DNA of 13,183 nt from Pseudomonadota bacterium (GCA_023435945.1 JAEZLB010000220.1:1-13183); one strand, 5' to 3'. Shown: positions 1-7,589, numbered from the stretch's first letter. Notes: generated from the letters alone by a model not told the origin. Made by a program: numbers and translations.

Positions 1-452
1 TGTCAGCATGGTAAAGCATGTTGCATGCAACCTCTCCGCTTTCACACAAAACTTGTCTTCGCCTTCTTTAGTGAGGCGTCAACATTATAATATATATTTT
101 AAATGTATGTAATTTAAGACAAGGTGGACATCGGCGCTTTTTGAAGCAAGCTCACCAAGCAACAGGCGGTGAAATTCATCGGTTCTATTTTTAAAATTGC
201 TGTTACTTGCTATGAGTTTGCTCGTACAGCAGCGATAGCGTCGGGATACGCCGATTAATTGCCTCTGCTTGCGGAAACAAAGGAGGGGGCAGTAATTTGA
301 GAGGGAATTACCTATGAGAGGCGGAAAGCCTTATTACAGCCTTAAACCAGGCTATGCCGTTCACAGGCGAACATGGTTTCAGCGGAGAAGTAAGGTGTTG
401 CAGAGCTGCTGCGCCCTCATGAAATATAACGACGCGAAAAGACAAGGCAGAC
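1..452. other. Gene-free left flank, AT-rich promoter-like segment
   Basis: I recognise no gene here. Short open frames on either strand have no convincing ribosome binding site or family match. Visible structure: a perfect 12-base palindrome GTTGCATGCAAC at 20-31; a strongly AT-rich stretch at 81-118 that contains TATAAT on the plus strand (86-91) and on the minus strand (84-89); and a short inverted repeat GTAATT/AATTAC (292-297 and 306-311) with an 8-base loop. On the minus strand the TATAAT could serve a gene that starts near position 9-26 and leaves the window, because a purine-rich GGAGAGG lies just before those ATGs. No good -35 box accompanies it, so this is only a possibility. Confidence 0.35.
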
Positions 453-824
453 TTACCGGAACCAGGCCAGCCTGACCTCCATGATGCGCTGCTCGATCGC
501 TTGATGATAAATCTCGGCAGAACGCGCCGACAGGAACAGCAAGATGCGAGGAGCATTCACACGCACCAGAGGATTAAGCAAAAGCGCCAGCACCACCAGG
601 GGGGCTCCCAACCAAGCCTTGTCGTAATAACCGAGCAACAGCCCGAGTACCAACAAGGGCAAGGCGAGGTACATGACAAATAACTTCTGGTGAATGTAGC
701 GCTGTGCCAGGAAAGGATGAATGATCAAGCGAAAGCGACCAACCGGCAGGCCGGTACGAAAGTCTTCGAAAGAAAACATGGAGGGCATGTGATCATCATG
801 CCCCATGACGAATGATTGCTTCAT
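453..824 (-). CDS. Small two-helix membrane protein, function unknown
   Basis: I do not assign a function. From the preferred start the product is 123 residues. A polar, His/Met-containing N-terminus carries the phrase FRTGLPVGRFRLI. Two hydrophobic helices follow at about residues 48-67 and 70-87, then a basic and partly amphipathic C-terminal tail ending near IMEVRLAWFR. The helical hairpin suggests an inner-membrane protein with both ends on the same side. Two in-frame ATGs lie 6 bases apart, ending at 830 and 824. The AAGGA on the minus strand (834-838) is 3 bases from the first and 9 from the second, so I prefer 824. The gene stands alone and is divergent from tRNA-Gly. The hydrophobic pattern and ribosome site support a real gene. 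Confidence 0.7.
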   Translation of the reverse strand: MKQSFVMGHDDHMPSMFSFEDFRTGLPVGRFRLIIHPFLAQRYIHQKLFVMYLALPLLVLGLLLGYYDKAWLGAPLVVLALLLNPLVRVNAPRILLFLSARSAEIYHQAIEQRIMEVRLAWFR

Positions 825-918
825 TTGCATCCATCCTTATGCCGTTAAGTACGACGGGAAAGCTTGATTTCCTGTTGAAGAAACCATTATGCAGCGAAAA
901 GCGTCATTGTGCGGCCTA

Positions 919-941
919 TTGCTGAATTTAATTAACAGCAA
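919..941. repeat. Inverted repeat TTGCTG/CAGCAA with AT-rich centre
   Basis: Perfect 6-base arms (919-924 and 936-941) flank an 11-base spacer of only A and T. It ends 12 bases before the -35 box of the tRNA-Gly promoter and also lies upstream of the divergent membrane-protein gene. The position suits a protein-binding or UP-like site for the tRNA promoter, but I cannot name the binder from the sequence. Confidence 0.35.
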
Positions 942-953
942 TGCTTTTACAAA

Positions 954-982
954 TTGAGTTCGCTTCCATTCCCACGTAGAAT
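954..982 (+). promoter_or_regulatory. Sigma-70-type promoter of tRNA-Gly
   Basis: TTGAGT (954-959) and TAGAAT (977-982) are separated by exactly 17 bases. The expected transcription start is about 989, only a few bases before the mature tRNA 5' end at 993. Good hexamers, ideal spacing and a short leader make this a convincing stable-RNA promoter. It is inferred from sequence only. Confidence 0.65.
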
Positions 983-992
983 CCACGCCTGC

Positions 993-1066
993 GCGGGTGT
1001 AGTTCAATGGTAGAACGAAAGCTTCCCAAGCTCTAGACGAGGGTTCGATTCCCTTCACCCGCTCCA
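993..1066 (+). tRNA. tRNA-Gly (anticodon CCC)
   Basis: A 74-base tRNA with encoded CCA. The acceptor stem GCGGGTG (993-999) pairs fully with CACCCGC (1056-1062), the discriminator is T1063, and CCA is at 1064-1066. The D arm GTTCAATGGTAGAAC and T arm GAGGG-TTCGATT-CCCTT are standard. The seven-base anticodon loop TTCCCAA (1023-1029) gives anticodon CCC, which reads GGG codons. The anticodon stem AAAGC/GCTCT contains one A·C mismatch (A1019 with C1033, tRNA positions 28 and 42), where the usual tRNA-Gly(CCC) has a G-C pair. It has its own promoter and terminator. Confidence 0.95.
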
Positions 1067-1073
1067 CTTTCGA

Positions 1074-1111
1074 CAGGGCACCGCAAGAAAGGTGCCTGTT
1101 TTGTTATTTCC
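1074..1111 (+). terminator. Intrinsic terminator after tRNA-Gly
   Basis: The stem GGCACC (1077-1082) pairs with GGTGCC (1091-1096) and can be extended outward by CAG/CTG with one bulged G. The loop is GCAAGAAA. A T-rich run TTTTGTTATTT follows from 1099. It sits 8 bases after the tRNA CCA and ends just before trmB, so trmB needs read-through or a promoter of its own; I cannot place one. Confidence 0.75.
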
Positions 1112-1125
1112 TTTTGTAAGCCCGC

Positions 1126-1845
1126 ATGTCTGATCAAATCCCGGCCAATCAAGACGGCAAACCTCTGTTTTACGACCCCAGCGAACGACGCATACGCAGC
1201 TTTGTCACGCGTGCCGGCCGCCTGTCGACTGCGCAGGCGCGCGCGCTGGAACAGCTAGGACCGCAGTTCTGCCTGCCTTACGAAAAATCGGTGCTGGACC
1301 TGGACCAGGCTTTCGGACGGCAGGCGCCGACAGTACTGGAGATCGGCTTCGGCATGGGTGAAACCACTGCAAAGATTGCAGCCGGCATGCCCGACAAGAA
1401 CTTTATCGGAGTCGAGGTGCACACGCCGGGCGTAGGCAGCCTCTTAAAACTGATAGGGGAAAACAGCCTGAGCAACCTGCGCATCATTCAGCACGATGCG
1501 GTGGAGGTGGTCACGCACATGCTGGCGCCCAACTCACTGGCCGGCATTCATGTATTCTTTCCCGATCGCTGGCACAAGGCACGCCATAACAAGCGCCGCC
1601 TGATTCAATCGCCGTTTGTCGCGCTGCTGGCCAGCCGCCTGGCGCCCGGCGGCTATCTGCATTGCGCGACCGATTGGCAGGATTATGCGGAACAGATGTT
1701 GCAGGTATTGAGCGACGAACCCTCGCTGCAAAACACCGCTGAGACTTATGCGCCACGTCCGGATTATCGTCCCGTGACCAAGTTTGAAAACCGTGGCGTG
1801 AAACTGGGCCACGGCGTATGGGATCTGGTCTTCACCAGACGTTAA
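1126..1845 (+). CDS. trmB: tRNA (guanine-N7-)-methyltransferase TrmB
   Basis: Family function: transfers a methyl group from S-adenosylmethionine to N7 of G46 in the tRNA variable loop; cytosolic. At 239 residues it has the usual bacterial length. Visible family signatures in order: [10 protein letters not shown] (about 23-32), the SAM-binding EIGFGMGE (72-79), [12 protein letters not shown] (93-104), [15 protein letters not shown] (144-158), CATDW (170-174) and TKFENRG (208-214). In the fourth motif the family normally reads FPDPWHK; here the second proline is Arg148 (codon CGC at 1567-1569), while the neighbouring Asp147 and His150 are kept. The ribosome site is weak, but the start fits the usual N-terminus. 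The gene follows a tRNA gene, a suggestive but perhaps chance pairing, and is convergent with recQ. Confidence 0.96.
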   Translation: MSDQIPANQDGKPLFYDPSERRIRSFVTRAGRLSTAQARALEQLGPQFCLPYEKSVLDLDQAFGRQAPTVLEIGFGMGETTAKIAAGMPDKNFIGVEVHTPGVGSLLKLIGENSLSNLRIIQHDAVEVVTHMLAPNSLAGIHVFFPDRWHKARHNKRRLIQSPFVALLASRLAPGGYLHCATDWQDYAEQMLQVLSDEPSLQNTAETYAPRPDYRPVTKFENRGVKLGHGVWDLVFTRR

Positions 1846-1853
1846 GGCATTAA

Positions 1854-1871
1854 GCCTGCCCACCGGCAGGC
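1854..1871. terminator. GC-rich hairpin between convergent trmB and recQ
   Basis: GCCTGCC (1854-1860) and GGCAGGC (1865-1871) form a perfect 7-base stem with a CACC loop, 8 bases after the trmB stop. No T-run follows on the plus strand, and only a TTAATG-like tract follows on the minus strand. It may help end transcription from one or both sides, but it is not a textbook intrinsic terminator. Confidence 0.35.
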
Positions 1872-1938
1872 CGCCCCCCGGACATCTCCGCACTGCCTAT
1901 CCCTGTGCCGGAAAGACTGCGTGAAAACCCATTTCGCC

Positions 1939-2055
1939 CTACCAATCCGCTTCCGAGAATTTTCGGGTGGCACGCCGGGAAATATCGGCCCAGCCCAGCC
2001 TTTCCTCGCGTATCAGGCTGACCAGGCTGAGCGCCGGTAAAAGATTGTCAGGCAC
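1939..2055 (-). CDS. Possible small ORF overlapping the recQ stop
   Basis: This frame starts at a GTG that overlaps the recQ stop (GTGCCTGA, an 8-base overlap) and would encode 38 residues, beginning VPDNLLPALSLVSLIREERL and ending ISRRATRKFSEADW. By my count about two thirds of its third codon positions are G or C, which fits coding use in neighbouring genes, and the peptide mixes a short hydrophobic part with a basic/acidic tail. There is no clear ribosome binding site and I recognise no family. It could be a translationally coupled small protein, a relic, or chance. Confidence 0.2.
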   Translation of the reverse strand: MPDNLLPALSLVSLIREERLGWADISRRATRKFSEADW

Positions 2056-3871
2056 TGAATGCAGCCAGCTCTCGTATCAGCACAATGATGTCGCGTCCGT
2101 AAGTTTCCAGCTTCTTCTCGCCGATACCCGATATGGCTCTCAATTCATCCAGCGTAACGGGTTGCATGCGTGAAATCTCGCGCATGGTCGCGTCATGGAA
2201 GATCACGTAGGCCGGCACATTATGCAGACGCGCCGCTTCCGCCCGCCATTGCCGTAGCCGCTCAAAAATCACCTGTTCTGCTCCGGACAAATGGGCATCA
2301 TCATCGCGACGAGGTCTGCCGGCCAGGCGTTTGGCCGGTTTCTGATAACGCCGCAGTTGCACCGCCTGCTCACCTCGCAACACCGGCCGTGCTGCTTCCG
2401 TCAGGCGCAGTGCGTTATAGGCCTGCGAATCGATGGTGACGAATCCCAGCGCAATGGCTTGCCGCAGCACTGCGCGCCACTCCGCTTCGCTGGTGTCCCG
2501 GCCAATACCGAAGGTGGTGAGCTTGTCATGCCGCCACTCCTTGACCTTGTCGGTTTCCATGCCGCGCAGCACGTCGATCACATGACCTGCGCCGAAATGC
2601 TGGTCGACCCGGTAAATAGTGGAAAGCAGTTTTTGCACCGCCACGGTGGCATCGAAGGATACCGGCGGCTGCAGGCAGGTATCGCAATTGCCACAGGGCT
2701 GGGCCGCCTGCCCAAAATAGGAAAGCAGATGCACACGCCGGCAGCCTATGGTCTCGCACAAACCCAGCATCGCATCCAGCTTGGAGCCCTGGACGCGCTT
2801 GTACTCTTCAGCGGCCTCGGATTCATCGATCATGCGGCGCTGCTGCACCACGTCCTGCAAACCGTACGTCATCCACGCGGTTGCTGGCTCGCCATCGCGT
2901 CCGGCGCGCCCGGTTTCCTGGTAATAGCCTTCCACGCTTTTCGGCAAGTCCAGATGCGCGACGAAGCGAACATCTGGCTTGTCTATGCCCATGCCGAAAG
3001 CAATGGTGGCCACCATCACGATACCCTCTTCGCGCAGAAAGCGCGCCTGATTCGCAGCGCGGATGTCGTTGTCCATGCCAGCGTGGTAAGGCAGCGCAGG
3101 AATGCCATGTTCATTGAGGAATTCCGCAGTCTCTTCGACTTTCCTGCGTGACAGGCAATAAACAATGCCGGCATCGCCCGCATGTTCCTGCTGGATGAAG
3201 TCCAGCAACTGCTGGCGGCCGTTGGCCTTCTCAACGATGTGATAACGGATGTTGGGCCGGTCGAAGGAGGAGACAAAATGGCGCGCCTGCTCCAGTTGCA
3301 GCCGCTCCACGATTTCCGCGCGCGTCTGTGCATCGGCCGTGGCGGTCAGTGCAATGCGCGGAATCTGCGGGAACAACTCGTGCAAGACCGACAGGCGTAT
3401 ATATTCGGGACGGAAGTCATGGCCCCACTGCGATACACAGTGTGCTTCATCGATGGCGAACAGGGAGAGCCTGGACGCTGCCAGCAAGTCCAGGCAGCGA
3501 GATGTCAGCAAACGCTCGGGCGCGATATACAGCAGGTCCAGGTCGCTGTTGCGCACCATGCGTTCTATGCGCAGCGATTCCTCGAAGGTCTGGGTCGAGT
3601 TCAGAAAAGCGGCGCGTACGCCGAGTTCGGCCAGCGCATCAACTTGGTTCTGCATCAGGGCGATCAAGGGAGAAATGACCACGCCCACGCCATCGCGCAG
3701 CAGGGCGGGTATCTGGTAACACAAGGACTTGCCGCCGCCGGTTGGCATCAGCACCAGCGCGTCGCCGCCTTGCGTCACCACATCAATGATCTCGGCCTGC
3801 GGGCCACGGAACGAGGGATAACCGAAAACGGTTTGCAGCAGATGCAGCGCTTGCGCGCTTGTTGAACTCAT
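2048..3871 (-). CDS. recQ: ATP-dependent DNA helicase RecQ
   Basis: A 3'-to-5' DNA helicase acting in recombination and repair of stalled forks; cytosolic. At 607 residues it is the normal bacterial length and has all expected parts: the Q-motif region FGYPSFRGPQ (16-25), Walker A MPTGGGKS (42-49), DEAH box (141-144), LTATA (175-179), motif V ATIAFGMGID (288-297) and motif VI GRAGRDG (321-327). A zinc site follows with Cys377, Cys393, Cys396 and Cys399, the last three in CGNCDTC, then a winged-helix RQC region and a C-terminal HRDC domain (about 525-600, including ISGIGEKKLETYG). The start ATG follows the uppP stop directly (TAAATG), so translation is probably coupled. Several long frames on the opposite strand are only its shadows. 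Confidence 0.97.
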   Translation of the reverse strand: MSSTSAQALHLLQTVFGYPSFRGPQAEIIDVVTQGGDALVLMPTGGGKSLCYQIPALLRDGVGVVISPLIALMQNQVDALAELGVRAAFLNSTQTFEESLRIERMVRNSDLDLLYIAPERLLTSRCLDLLAASRLSLFAIDEAHCVSQWGHDFRPEYIRLSVLHELFPQIPRIALTATADAQTRAEIVERLQLEQARHFVSSFDRPNIRYHIVEKANGRQQLLDFIQQEHAGDAGIVYCLSRRKVEETAEFLNEHGIPALPYHAGMDNDIRAANQARFLREEGIVMVATIAFGMGIDKPDVRFVAHLDLPKSVEGYYQETGRAGRDGEPATAWMTYGLQDVVQQRRMIDESEAAEEYKRVQGSKLDAMLGLCETIGCRRVHLLSYFGQAAQPCGNCDTCLQPPVSFDATVAVQKLLSTIYRVDQHFGAGHVIDVLRGMETDKVKEWRHDKLTTFGIGRDTSEAEWRAVLRQAIALGFVTIDSQAYNALRLTEAARPVLRGEQAVQLRRYQKPAKRLAGRPRRDDDAHLSGAEQVIFERLRQWRAEAARLHNVPAYVIFHDATMREISRMQPVTLDELRAISGIGEKKLETYGRDIIVLIRELAAFSA

Positions 3872-4705
3872 TTAACCACCCCAATCAACCCAACCGTAAT
3901 AGGCGCTGAGGATGATAAAAAAGCCAAAGGCAATGCGATACCAGGCGAACAGGCTGAAGTCATGCTGGCTAATGTAGCGCAACAACCAGCGCACGCACAG
4001 GAAGCCAGACACAAAGGCCGATACACCCCCGACCAGGAACATAGGCAAATCTTCGAGGAAAAGGATGTCCCATGCTGTCCATACCGAATACACCGTTGCG
4101 CCGGTCAGCATGGGAATGGCAAGGAAAAATGAAAACTCGGTCGCTGCCGTGCGGGACATGCCGAAAAACAGGCCGCCAATAATGCTGGCACCGGACCGGC
4201 TGGTGCCCGGTATCAGCGCAAATGCCTGTGCACAGCCCACCTTGAGCGCATCCAGCATGGTGAGATCATCCACCGAATGGATGCGCACCCTTTCGGGCCG
4301 CGCCTTATACAATTTCTCGACCCAGAGTATGACCAGGCCACCGCCGACAAAACCCAAGGCCACAGGCAAGGGAGAAAACAGCTCGCCCTGGATTTGCTTG
4401 GCAAATATCAGGCCAATGATGATGGCCGGCATCGAGCCAACAACAATATTGAGAGCGAAGCGCCGGTCACGCGGGCGTGTAACGAACCCGGTGGTGACAG
4501 CTATGAGGCGTTCCCGGTATTGCCAGAATACGGCGAGCAAGGCACCGAGCTGGATGGCAATTTCAAAGACCCTGACTTTCGGGCCGGTGAAACCGAGCAG
4601 GCTGCCGGTCAGAATCAGATGCCCTGTGGAAGAAATCGGCAAAAACTCCGTGAGTCCTTCGACAATGCCCATGACCAGGGCATTAAAGGCAAGTGTTAAA
4701 TCCAT
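3872..4705 (-). CDS. uppP: Undecaprenyl-diphosphate phosphatase UppP (BacA)
   Basis: An integral inner-membrane enzyme that dephosphorylates undecaprenyl pyrophosphate so that the lipid carrier of peptidoglycan and other envelope polymers can be recycled; overproduction is linked to bacitracin resistance in the family. The 277-residue product has many hydrophobic helices and both family motifs: the glutamate-rich EGLTE (Glu16, Glu20) with following ISSTGH, and PGTSRSG (166-172) with its conserved arginine. I start at the ATG at 4703-4705 (MDLTLAF), which matches typical family N-termini; an in-frame TTG two codons upstream is less likely. No clear ribosome site is visible. It lies just downstream of a strong terminator and is the first gene of the uppP-recQ unit. 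Confidence 0.95.
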   Translation of the reverse strand: MDLTLAFNALVMGIVEGLTEFLPISSTGHLILTGSLLGFTGPKVRVFEIAIQLGALLAVFWQYRERLIAVTTGFVTRPRDRRFALNIVVGSMPAIIIGLIFAKQIQGELFSPLPVALGFVGGGLVILWVEKLYKARPERVRIHSVDDLTMLDALKVGCAQAFALIPGTSRSGASIIGGLFFGMSRTAATEFSFFLAIPMLTGATVYSVWTAWDILFLEDLPMFLVGGVSAFVSGFLCVRWLLRYISQHDFSLFAWYRIAFGFFIILSAYYGWVDWGG

Positions 4706-4731
4706 GAGCAAAAAGGTAGGGAATAAGCAAC

Positions 4732-4768
4732 AAAAAACCCGCCGGCAGCGCTGCCCTGCGGGTTTTTC
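4732..4768 (-). terminator. Strong intrinsic terminator of the transporter operon
   Basis: AAAAACCCGC (4733-4742) and GCGGGTTTTT (4758-4767) form a perfect 10-base stem. Within it GGCAGC/GCTGCC can pair again. Read on the minus strand, the hairpin ends in a run of Ts, as expected for termination after the DUF1439 gene, whose stop is at 4785. It ends about 27 bases before the uppP start. The symmetric A/T tails could also stop plus-strand transcription. Confidence 0.9.
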
Positions 4769-4784
4769 GCGATGAGCTGAAGCG

Positions 4785-5336
4785 TTATTTTACCGGTTCA
4801 AAGGTTACCACGAGTCCATTGTTACGCGTGGTAATTTTAGTCGGCGTGAAACTTGTGCCGGCATAACGGAATTTATCTTCTGTAAAAGTATAGAGGGGGA
4901 GATTGCGCAAGACTTCTTCGGCTAGCAAGTTGCCAATACGAACCACTTGCTGGCCATAACGATTGTCCAGACCTGGCATATTTAGATTTTCGACACGTGG
5001 CTCCGCCAGTACCAGTGCTCGCCGCTCACTATCGACTGTCAATCGCCCCGATACTGTAAAGCTCCCTGTCCATCCTTGTTTCAGGAAAGAGGGCGATATG
5101 CTTGCATCGACCGTGGTAAGGATACGATTGGTATCGGGCTGTAAGGACAATTTCGGATTACTTAAATGAATATCGAAAATTTCCAGGTAACGGCTGTTAA
5201 ACGGGAAACGTTCCGCCATTTTTTCCTGAAGCAGGGCCAGTGGCACCTCGACATTACGCTGCCCGAACAGGCTGGCGCACGCACCCAGCAATACTACAGT
5301 CGTCAGTATCAGGCTTGCTCTCAGCTTGTATTTCAT
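4785..5336 (-). CDS. DUF1439 family lipoprotein (YceB-like)
   Basis: A predicted periplasm-facing lipoprotein of 183 residues. The N-terminus is a classic lipoprotein signal: basic MKYKLR, a hydrophobic core, then the lipobox LGAC with the modified Cys20. The residue after the cysteine is Ala rather than Asp, which favours the outer membrane by the usual sorting rule. The rest (beta-rich pattern, VEVPLALLQEKM near the start, a C-terminal strand ending VVTFEPVK) resembles DUF1439/YceB proteins, whose biological role is unknown. I chose the ATG at 5334-5336 because GGAGG precedes it closely and a lipoprotein signal begins there; an upstream in-frame ATG would put extra residues before the signal. 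Its ATG shares one base with the stop of the upstream YkgJ gene (TAATG). Last gene of the transporter unit, before a strong terminator. Confidence 0.85.
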   Translation of the reverse strand: MKYKLRASLILTTVVLLGACASLFGQRNVEVPLALLQEKMAERFPFNSRYLEIFDIHLSNPKLSLQPDTNRILTTVDASISPSFLKQGWTGSFTVSGRLTVDSERRALVLAEPRVENLNMPGLDNRYGQQVVRIGNLLAEEVLRNLPLYTFTEDKFRYAGTSFTPTKITTRNNGLVVTFEPVK

Positions 5337-5635
5337 TACTCCTCCGTCAGGAAAGTAAGCGCGCATCGGGCTTTAATGGAAGTGTATCTTTCCAGCTCGC
5401 TGAGATAAAACAAGGCATGCTCGCGCTCGCCACCGCACATTTCCGCATCGGCTTGCAGGCTGGAACAAACGGCAGGGCGGGAAGGATGTCCGAAAATCCG
5501 ACAGCGATTCTCTGCGTCAAGTTGCACACAACGCACCCCCGCAGGCTTGCCATTGGGCATGCCTGGAATGGGCGTGGAAATGGAAGGAGCGATACAGCAG
5601 GCACCGCAACCGGCGCGACACGCCGGCCTACTCAT
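5336..5635 (-). CDS. YkgJ-family cysteine-cluster protein
   Basis: A 99-residue protein rich in cysteine: Cys6, 10, 13, 14, 36, 45, 57, 67 and 91. The arrangement CRAGCGACC, then PAGVRC, CRIFG, RPAVC and MCGG is the signature of the YkgJ/YcgN family, annotated as putative zinc- or iron-chelating (possibly Fe-S) proteins; the actual role is not established. It has no signal peptide, so it should be cytosolic. I chose the ATG at 5633-5635, which overlaps the permease stop by 8 bases (ATGAGTAG); a longer frame would start deep in the permease gene. Its own stop overlaps the next ATG. This tight packing ties it to the MacAB-like exporter and the DUF1439 lipoprotein, perhaps as a maturation or metal-related partner, which is inference. 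Confidence 0.85.
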   Translation of the reverse strand: MSRPACRAGCGACCIAPSISTPIPGMPNGKPAGVRCVQLDAENRCRIFGHPSRPAVCSSLQADAEMCGGEREHALFYLSELERYTSIKARCALTFLTEE

Positions 5636-6860
5636 AACGCAAAGCCTGGATGGGCAACATCCGTGCCGCCTTGCGGGCCGGATACCAGCCGAAGAAAGCA
5701 CCTATGGCTGCCGAAAATAGCGTGGCGACCACAATTGCCCTCACCGATAGCACTGCAGGCAAACCCGTGAGGACTGTCACCAGCCAGGCGCCCAGTGCTC
5801 CCATCGTGATCCCGATAGCGCCGCCGATCAACGACAGGGTCAATGCCTCAACCAGAAACTGCGTCAGGATATCGTTGGGCCGTGCACCGACCGCCATGCG
5901 CAAACCAATCTCGCGCGTGCGCTCGGTAACCGACACCAGCATGATGTTCATGATGCCGATACCGCCTACCAGCAATGAAATCGATGCCACTGCCGCCAGC
6001 AGACCGGTCATGACCTTGGAAGCTTCTTCCTGCGCAGCCAGCATTTCACTCAGGTTACGCACGGTGAACCCTTCCGGCTGTCCCGGCTGGGTACGCTGCC
6101 GCTGACGCATCAGGGCACGAATGTCTTCTTCCACCTGCGTCATACTGACGCCTTCCATCACCTTGACCGTGATGCTGCTGACACGCCGCAAGGTGCCCTG
6201 GGGATTGCCGAACAGGCGGTTGCGCGCCGTGGAGACCGGGATCAGGACGATATCGTCCTGATCCTGACCCATGATGTTATTCCCCTTGGGTTCAAGCACA
6301 CCCACCACCGTGAATGGCACGTTGTTGATGCGCAGTATCTGCCCAACCGCATCAATGCTGCCATATAGCTGCTCTGCGACCGTGCGTCCGAGTATGGCCA
6401 CCTTGGCTGACGTGGTAACTTCCGCCGGCTCGAAAATGCGTCCGTCGTATAGCGGCCACTCGCGTGCCACGAAGAATTCCGGCGTCACGCCCTGGACACT
6501 GGAAGCCCAGTTACTGCCTCCCGCGATCAATTGCCCGCTGCCCCGATACGTAGGCGCAGAGGCCTGCACGCCGTAAATCTCGCGGCCTATGGCCGTCGCA
6601 TCATCTTCGGTCAGCGTATTGTTGGCGCCGATGGCCAGACGCACGCCGGAAGCGCTGGACGCCCCCGGCATGATCATGATCAGGTTGGAGCCCAGGCTCT
6701 TGATCTGAGATTCGATACGCGCCTGTGCCCCGCCACCGATCGCCACCATGATGATGACGGCTGCCACGCCGATCACGATACCCAGCATGGTCAGGCCGGT
6801 GCGCAGCATGTTCAGCCGCAAGGCATGCAGCGCAATGTGGAAAGTTGCCCATAAATTCAT
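5628..6860 (-). CDS. MacB/FtsX-type ABC transporter permease
   Basis: The membrane subunit of a type VII (MacB-like) ABC system, which drives export by mechanotransmission across the periplasm rather than by moving substrate through the membrane domain. The 410-residue protein has the expected layout: a first membrane helix near residues 22-42, a large periplasmic MacB core domain (about 45-275), then an FtsX-like domain with three further helices. The typical phrase [15 protein letters not shown] joins helices 2 and 3, and the C-terminus ends in [19 protein letters not shown]. Unlike E. coli MacB the ATPase is a separate upstream gene. The start overlaps that gene's stop as ATGA, and the stop overlaps the YkgJ start. 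The substrate cannot be told from sequence: macrolide, peptide, lipid or lipoprotein cargo are all known in the family. Confidence 0.93.
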   Translation of the reverse strand: MNLWATFHIALHALRLNMLRTGLTMLGIVIGVAAVIIMVAIGGGAQARIESQIKSLGSNLIMIMPGASSASGVRLAIGANNTLTEDDATAIGREIYGVQASAPTYRGSGQLIAGGSNWASSVQGVTPEFFVAREWPLYDGRIFEPAEVTTSAKVAILGRTVAEQLYGSIDAVGQILRINNVPFTVVGVLEPKGNNIMGQDQDDIVLIPVSTARNRLFGNPQGTLRRVSSITVKVMEGVSMTQVEEDIRALMRQRQRTQPGQPEGFTVRNLSEMLAAQEEASKVMTGLLAAVASISLLVGGIGIMNIMLVSVTERTREIGLRMAVGARPNDILTQFLVEALTLSLIGGAIGITMGALGAWLVTVLTGLPAVLSVRAIVVATLFSAAIGAFFGWYPARKAARMLPIQALRYE

Positions 6861-7576
6861 GACACCGCCTGTTCTGCTCTGCTCTGTGTCGGCGATGCGT
6901 TGAGTTCATCCGACAAGATATGACCATCACGGAAGGTAATGATGCGCGATGCATAGGCCGCCACATCGTGTTCGTGCGTCACCAGCACGATGGTGATGCC
7001 TTGCCGGTGCAGATCCTGCAGCAGGGCCATGACCTCGTAACTGGTCTGCGTATCCAGCGCGCCGGTCGGCTCGTCCGCCAGGATCAGCACAGGATCGTTC
7101 ACCAGGGCACGCGCAATCGCGACGCGCTGCTGCTGACCGCCAGAGAGCTGGGAAGGATGATGACCAACACGCTCCGCCAGTCCCACCTGGCTCAGACGAC
7201 GCAAGGCCTTTTCGCGCCGCTCGGACGCCGGCGTCCCGGTATATAAAAGGGGAAGCGATACATTGTCCAATGCCGAGGTACGGGGCAGCAGGTTGAATTG
7301 CTGAAACACGAAACCTATGCGTTTGTTACGTATTGCCGCCAGCTTGCCCTGATCGAGCTGCGCGACATTTTCACCTGCCAGCAGGTAATCGCCGGAACTC
7401 GGCACATCAAGACAACCCAGCAGGTTCATGAAAGTGGACTTACCGGAACCGGAGGGGCCCATGATGGCCACGAACTCTCCGGCCTCGATAGACAGGGAGA
7501 TGTCGCGCAATACCGGAACGTCGCCGGCTTCCATGCGATAACTCTTGCTGAGATGACGGGTTTCTATCAGTGCCAT
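6857..7576 (-). CDS. ABC transporter ATPase, MacB/LolD type
   Basis: The cytosolic ATP-hydrolysing subunit for the adjacent permease. From the chosen start it has 239 residues. All nucleotide-binding motifs are intact: Walker A GPSGSGKST (40-48), Q-loop Gln92 in FVFQQFNLLP, signature LSGGQQQR (144-151), Walker B with ILADEPTGALD (165-175, catalytic Glu169) and switch His201. The FQQFNLLP and LADEPTGALD wording is typical of the MacB/LolD/FtsE group. I start at ATG 7574-7576 (MALIETRHL), preceded by AGGGGAG at good distance; a longer frame begins inside the adaptor gene and adds an unlikely Arg/Cys-rich extension. It starts 13 bases after the adaptor stop and overlaps the permease start (ATGA). 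Confidence 0.94.
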   Translation of the reverse strand: MALIETRHLSKSYRMEAGDVPVLRDISLSIEAGEFVAIMGPSGSGKSTFMNLLGCLDVPSSGDYLLAGENVAQLDQGKLAAIRNKRIGFVFQQFNLLPRTSALDNVSLPLLYTGTPASERREKALRRLSQVGLAERVGHHPSQLSGGQQQRVAIARALVNDPVLILADEPTGALDTQTSYEVMALLQDLHRQGITIVLVTHEHDVAAYASRIITFRDGHILSDELNASPTQSRAEQAVS

Positions 7577-7589
7577 AAGACTCCCCTGC

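Noticed and set aside
837..1067. Minus-strand frame of 76 codons starting MERVKGIEPSSRAWEAF
   Set aside because: It is the antisense translation of the tRNA-Gly gene, a well-known false protein in databases.
2291..3151. Plus-strand frame of 286 codons opposite recQ
   Set aside because: It is a shadow of the recQ coding strand; recQ has every family motif, and this frame has no recognisable domain or ribosome site.
3182..3865. Plus-strand frame of 227 codons opposite recQ
   Set aside because: It is another antisense shadow in the 5' half of recQ with no family features.
4065..4775. Plus-strand frame of 236 codons opposite uppP
   Set aside because: It is antisense to the membrane-protein gene and runs through the terminator; it has no domain features.
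5347..5701. Longer start for the YkgJ-family gene at 5701
   Set aside because: It would add 22 residues lying within the permease gene; the ATG at 5635 fits the family N-terminus and the ATGAGTAG overlap.
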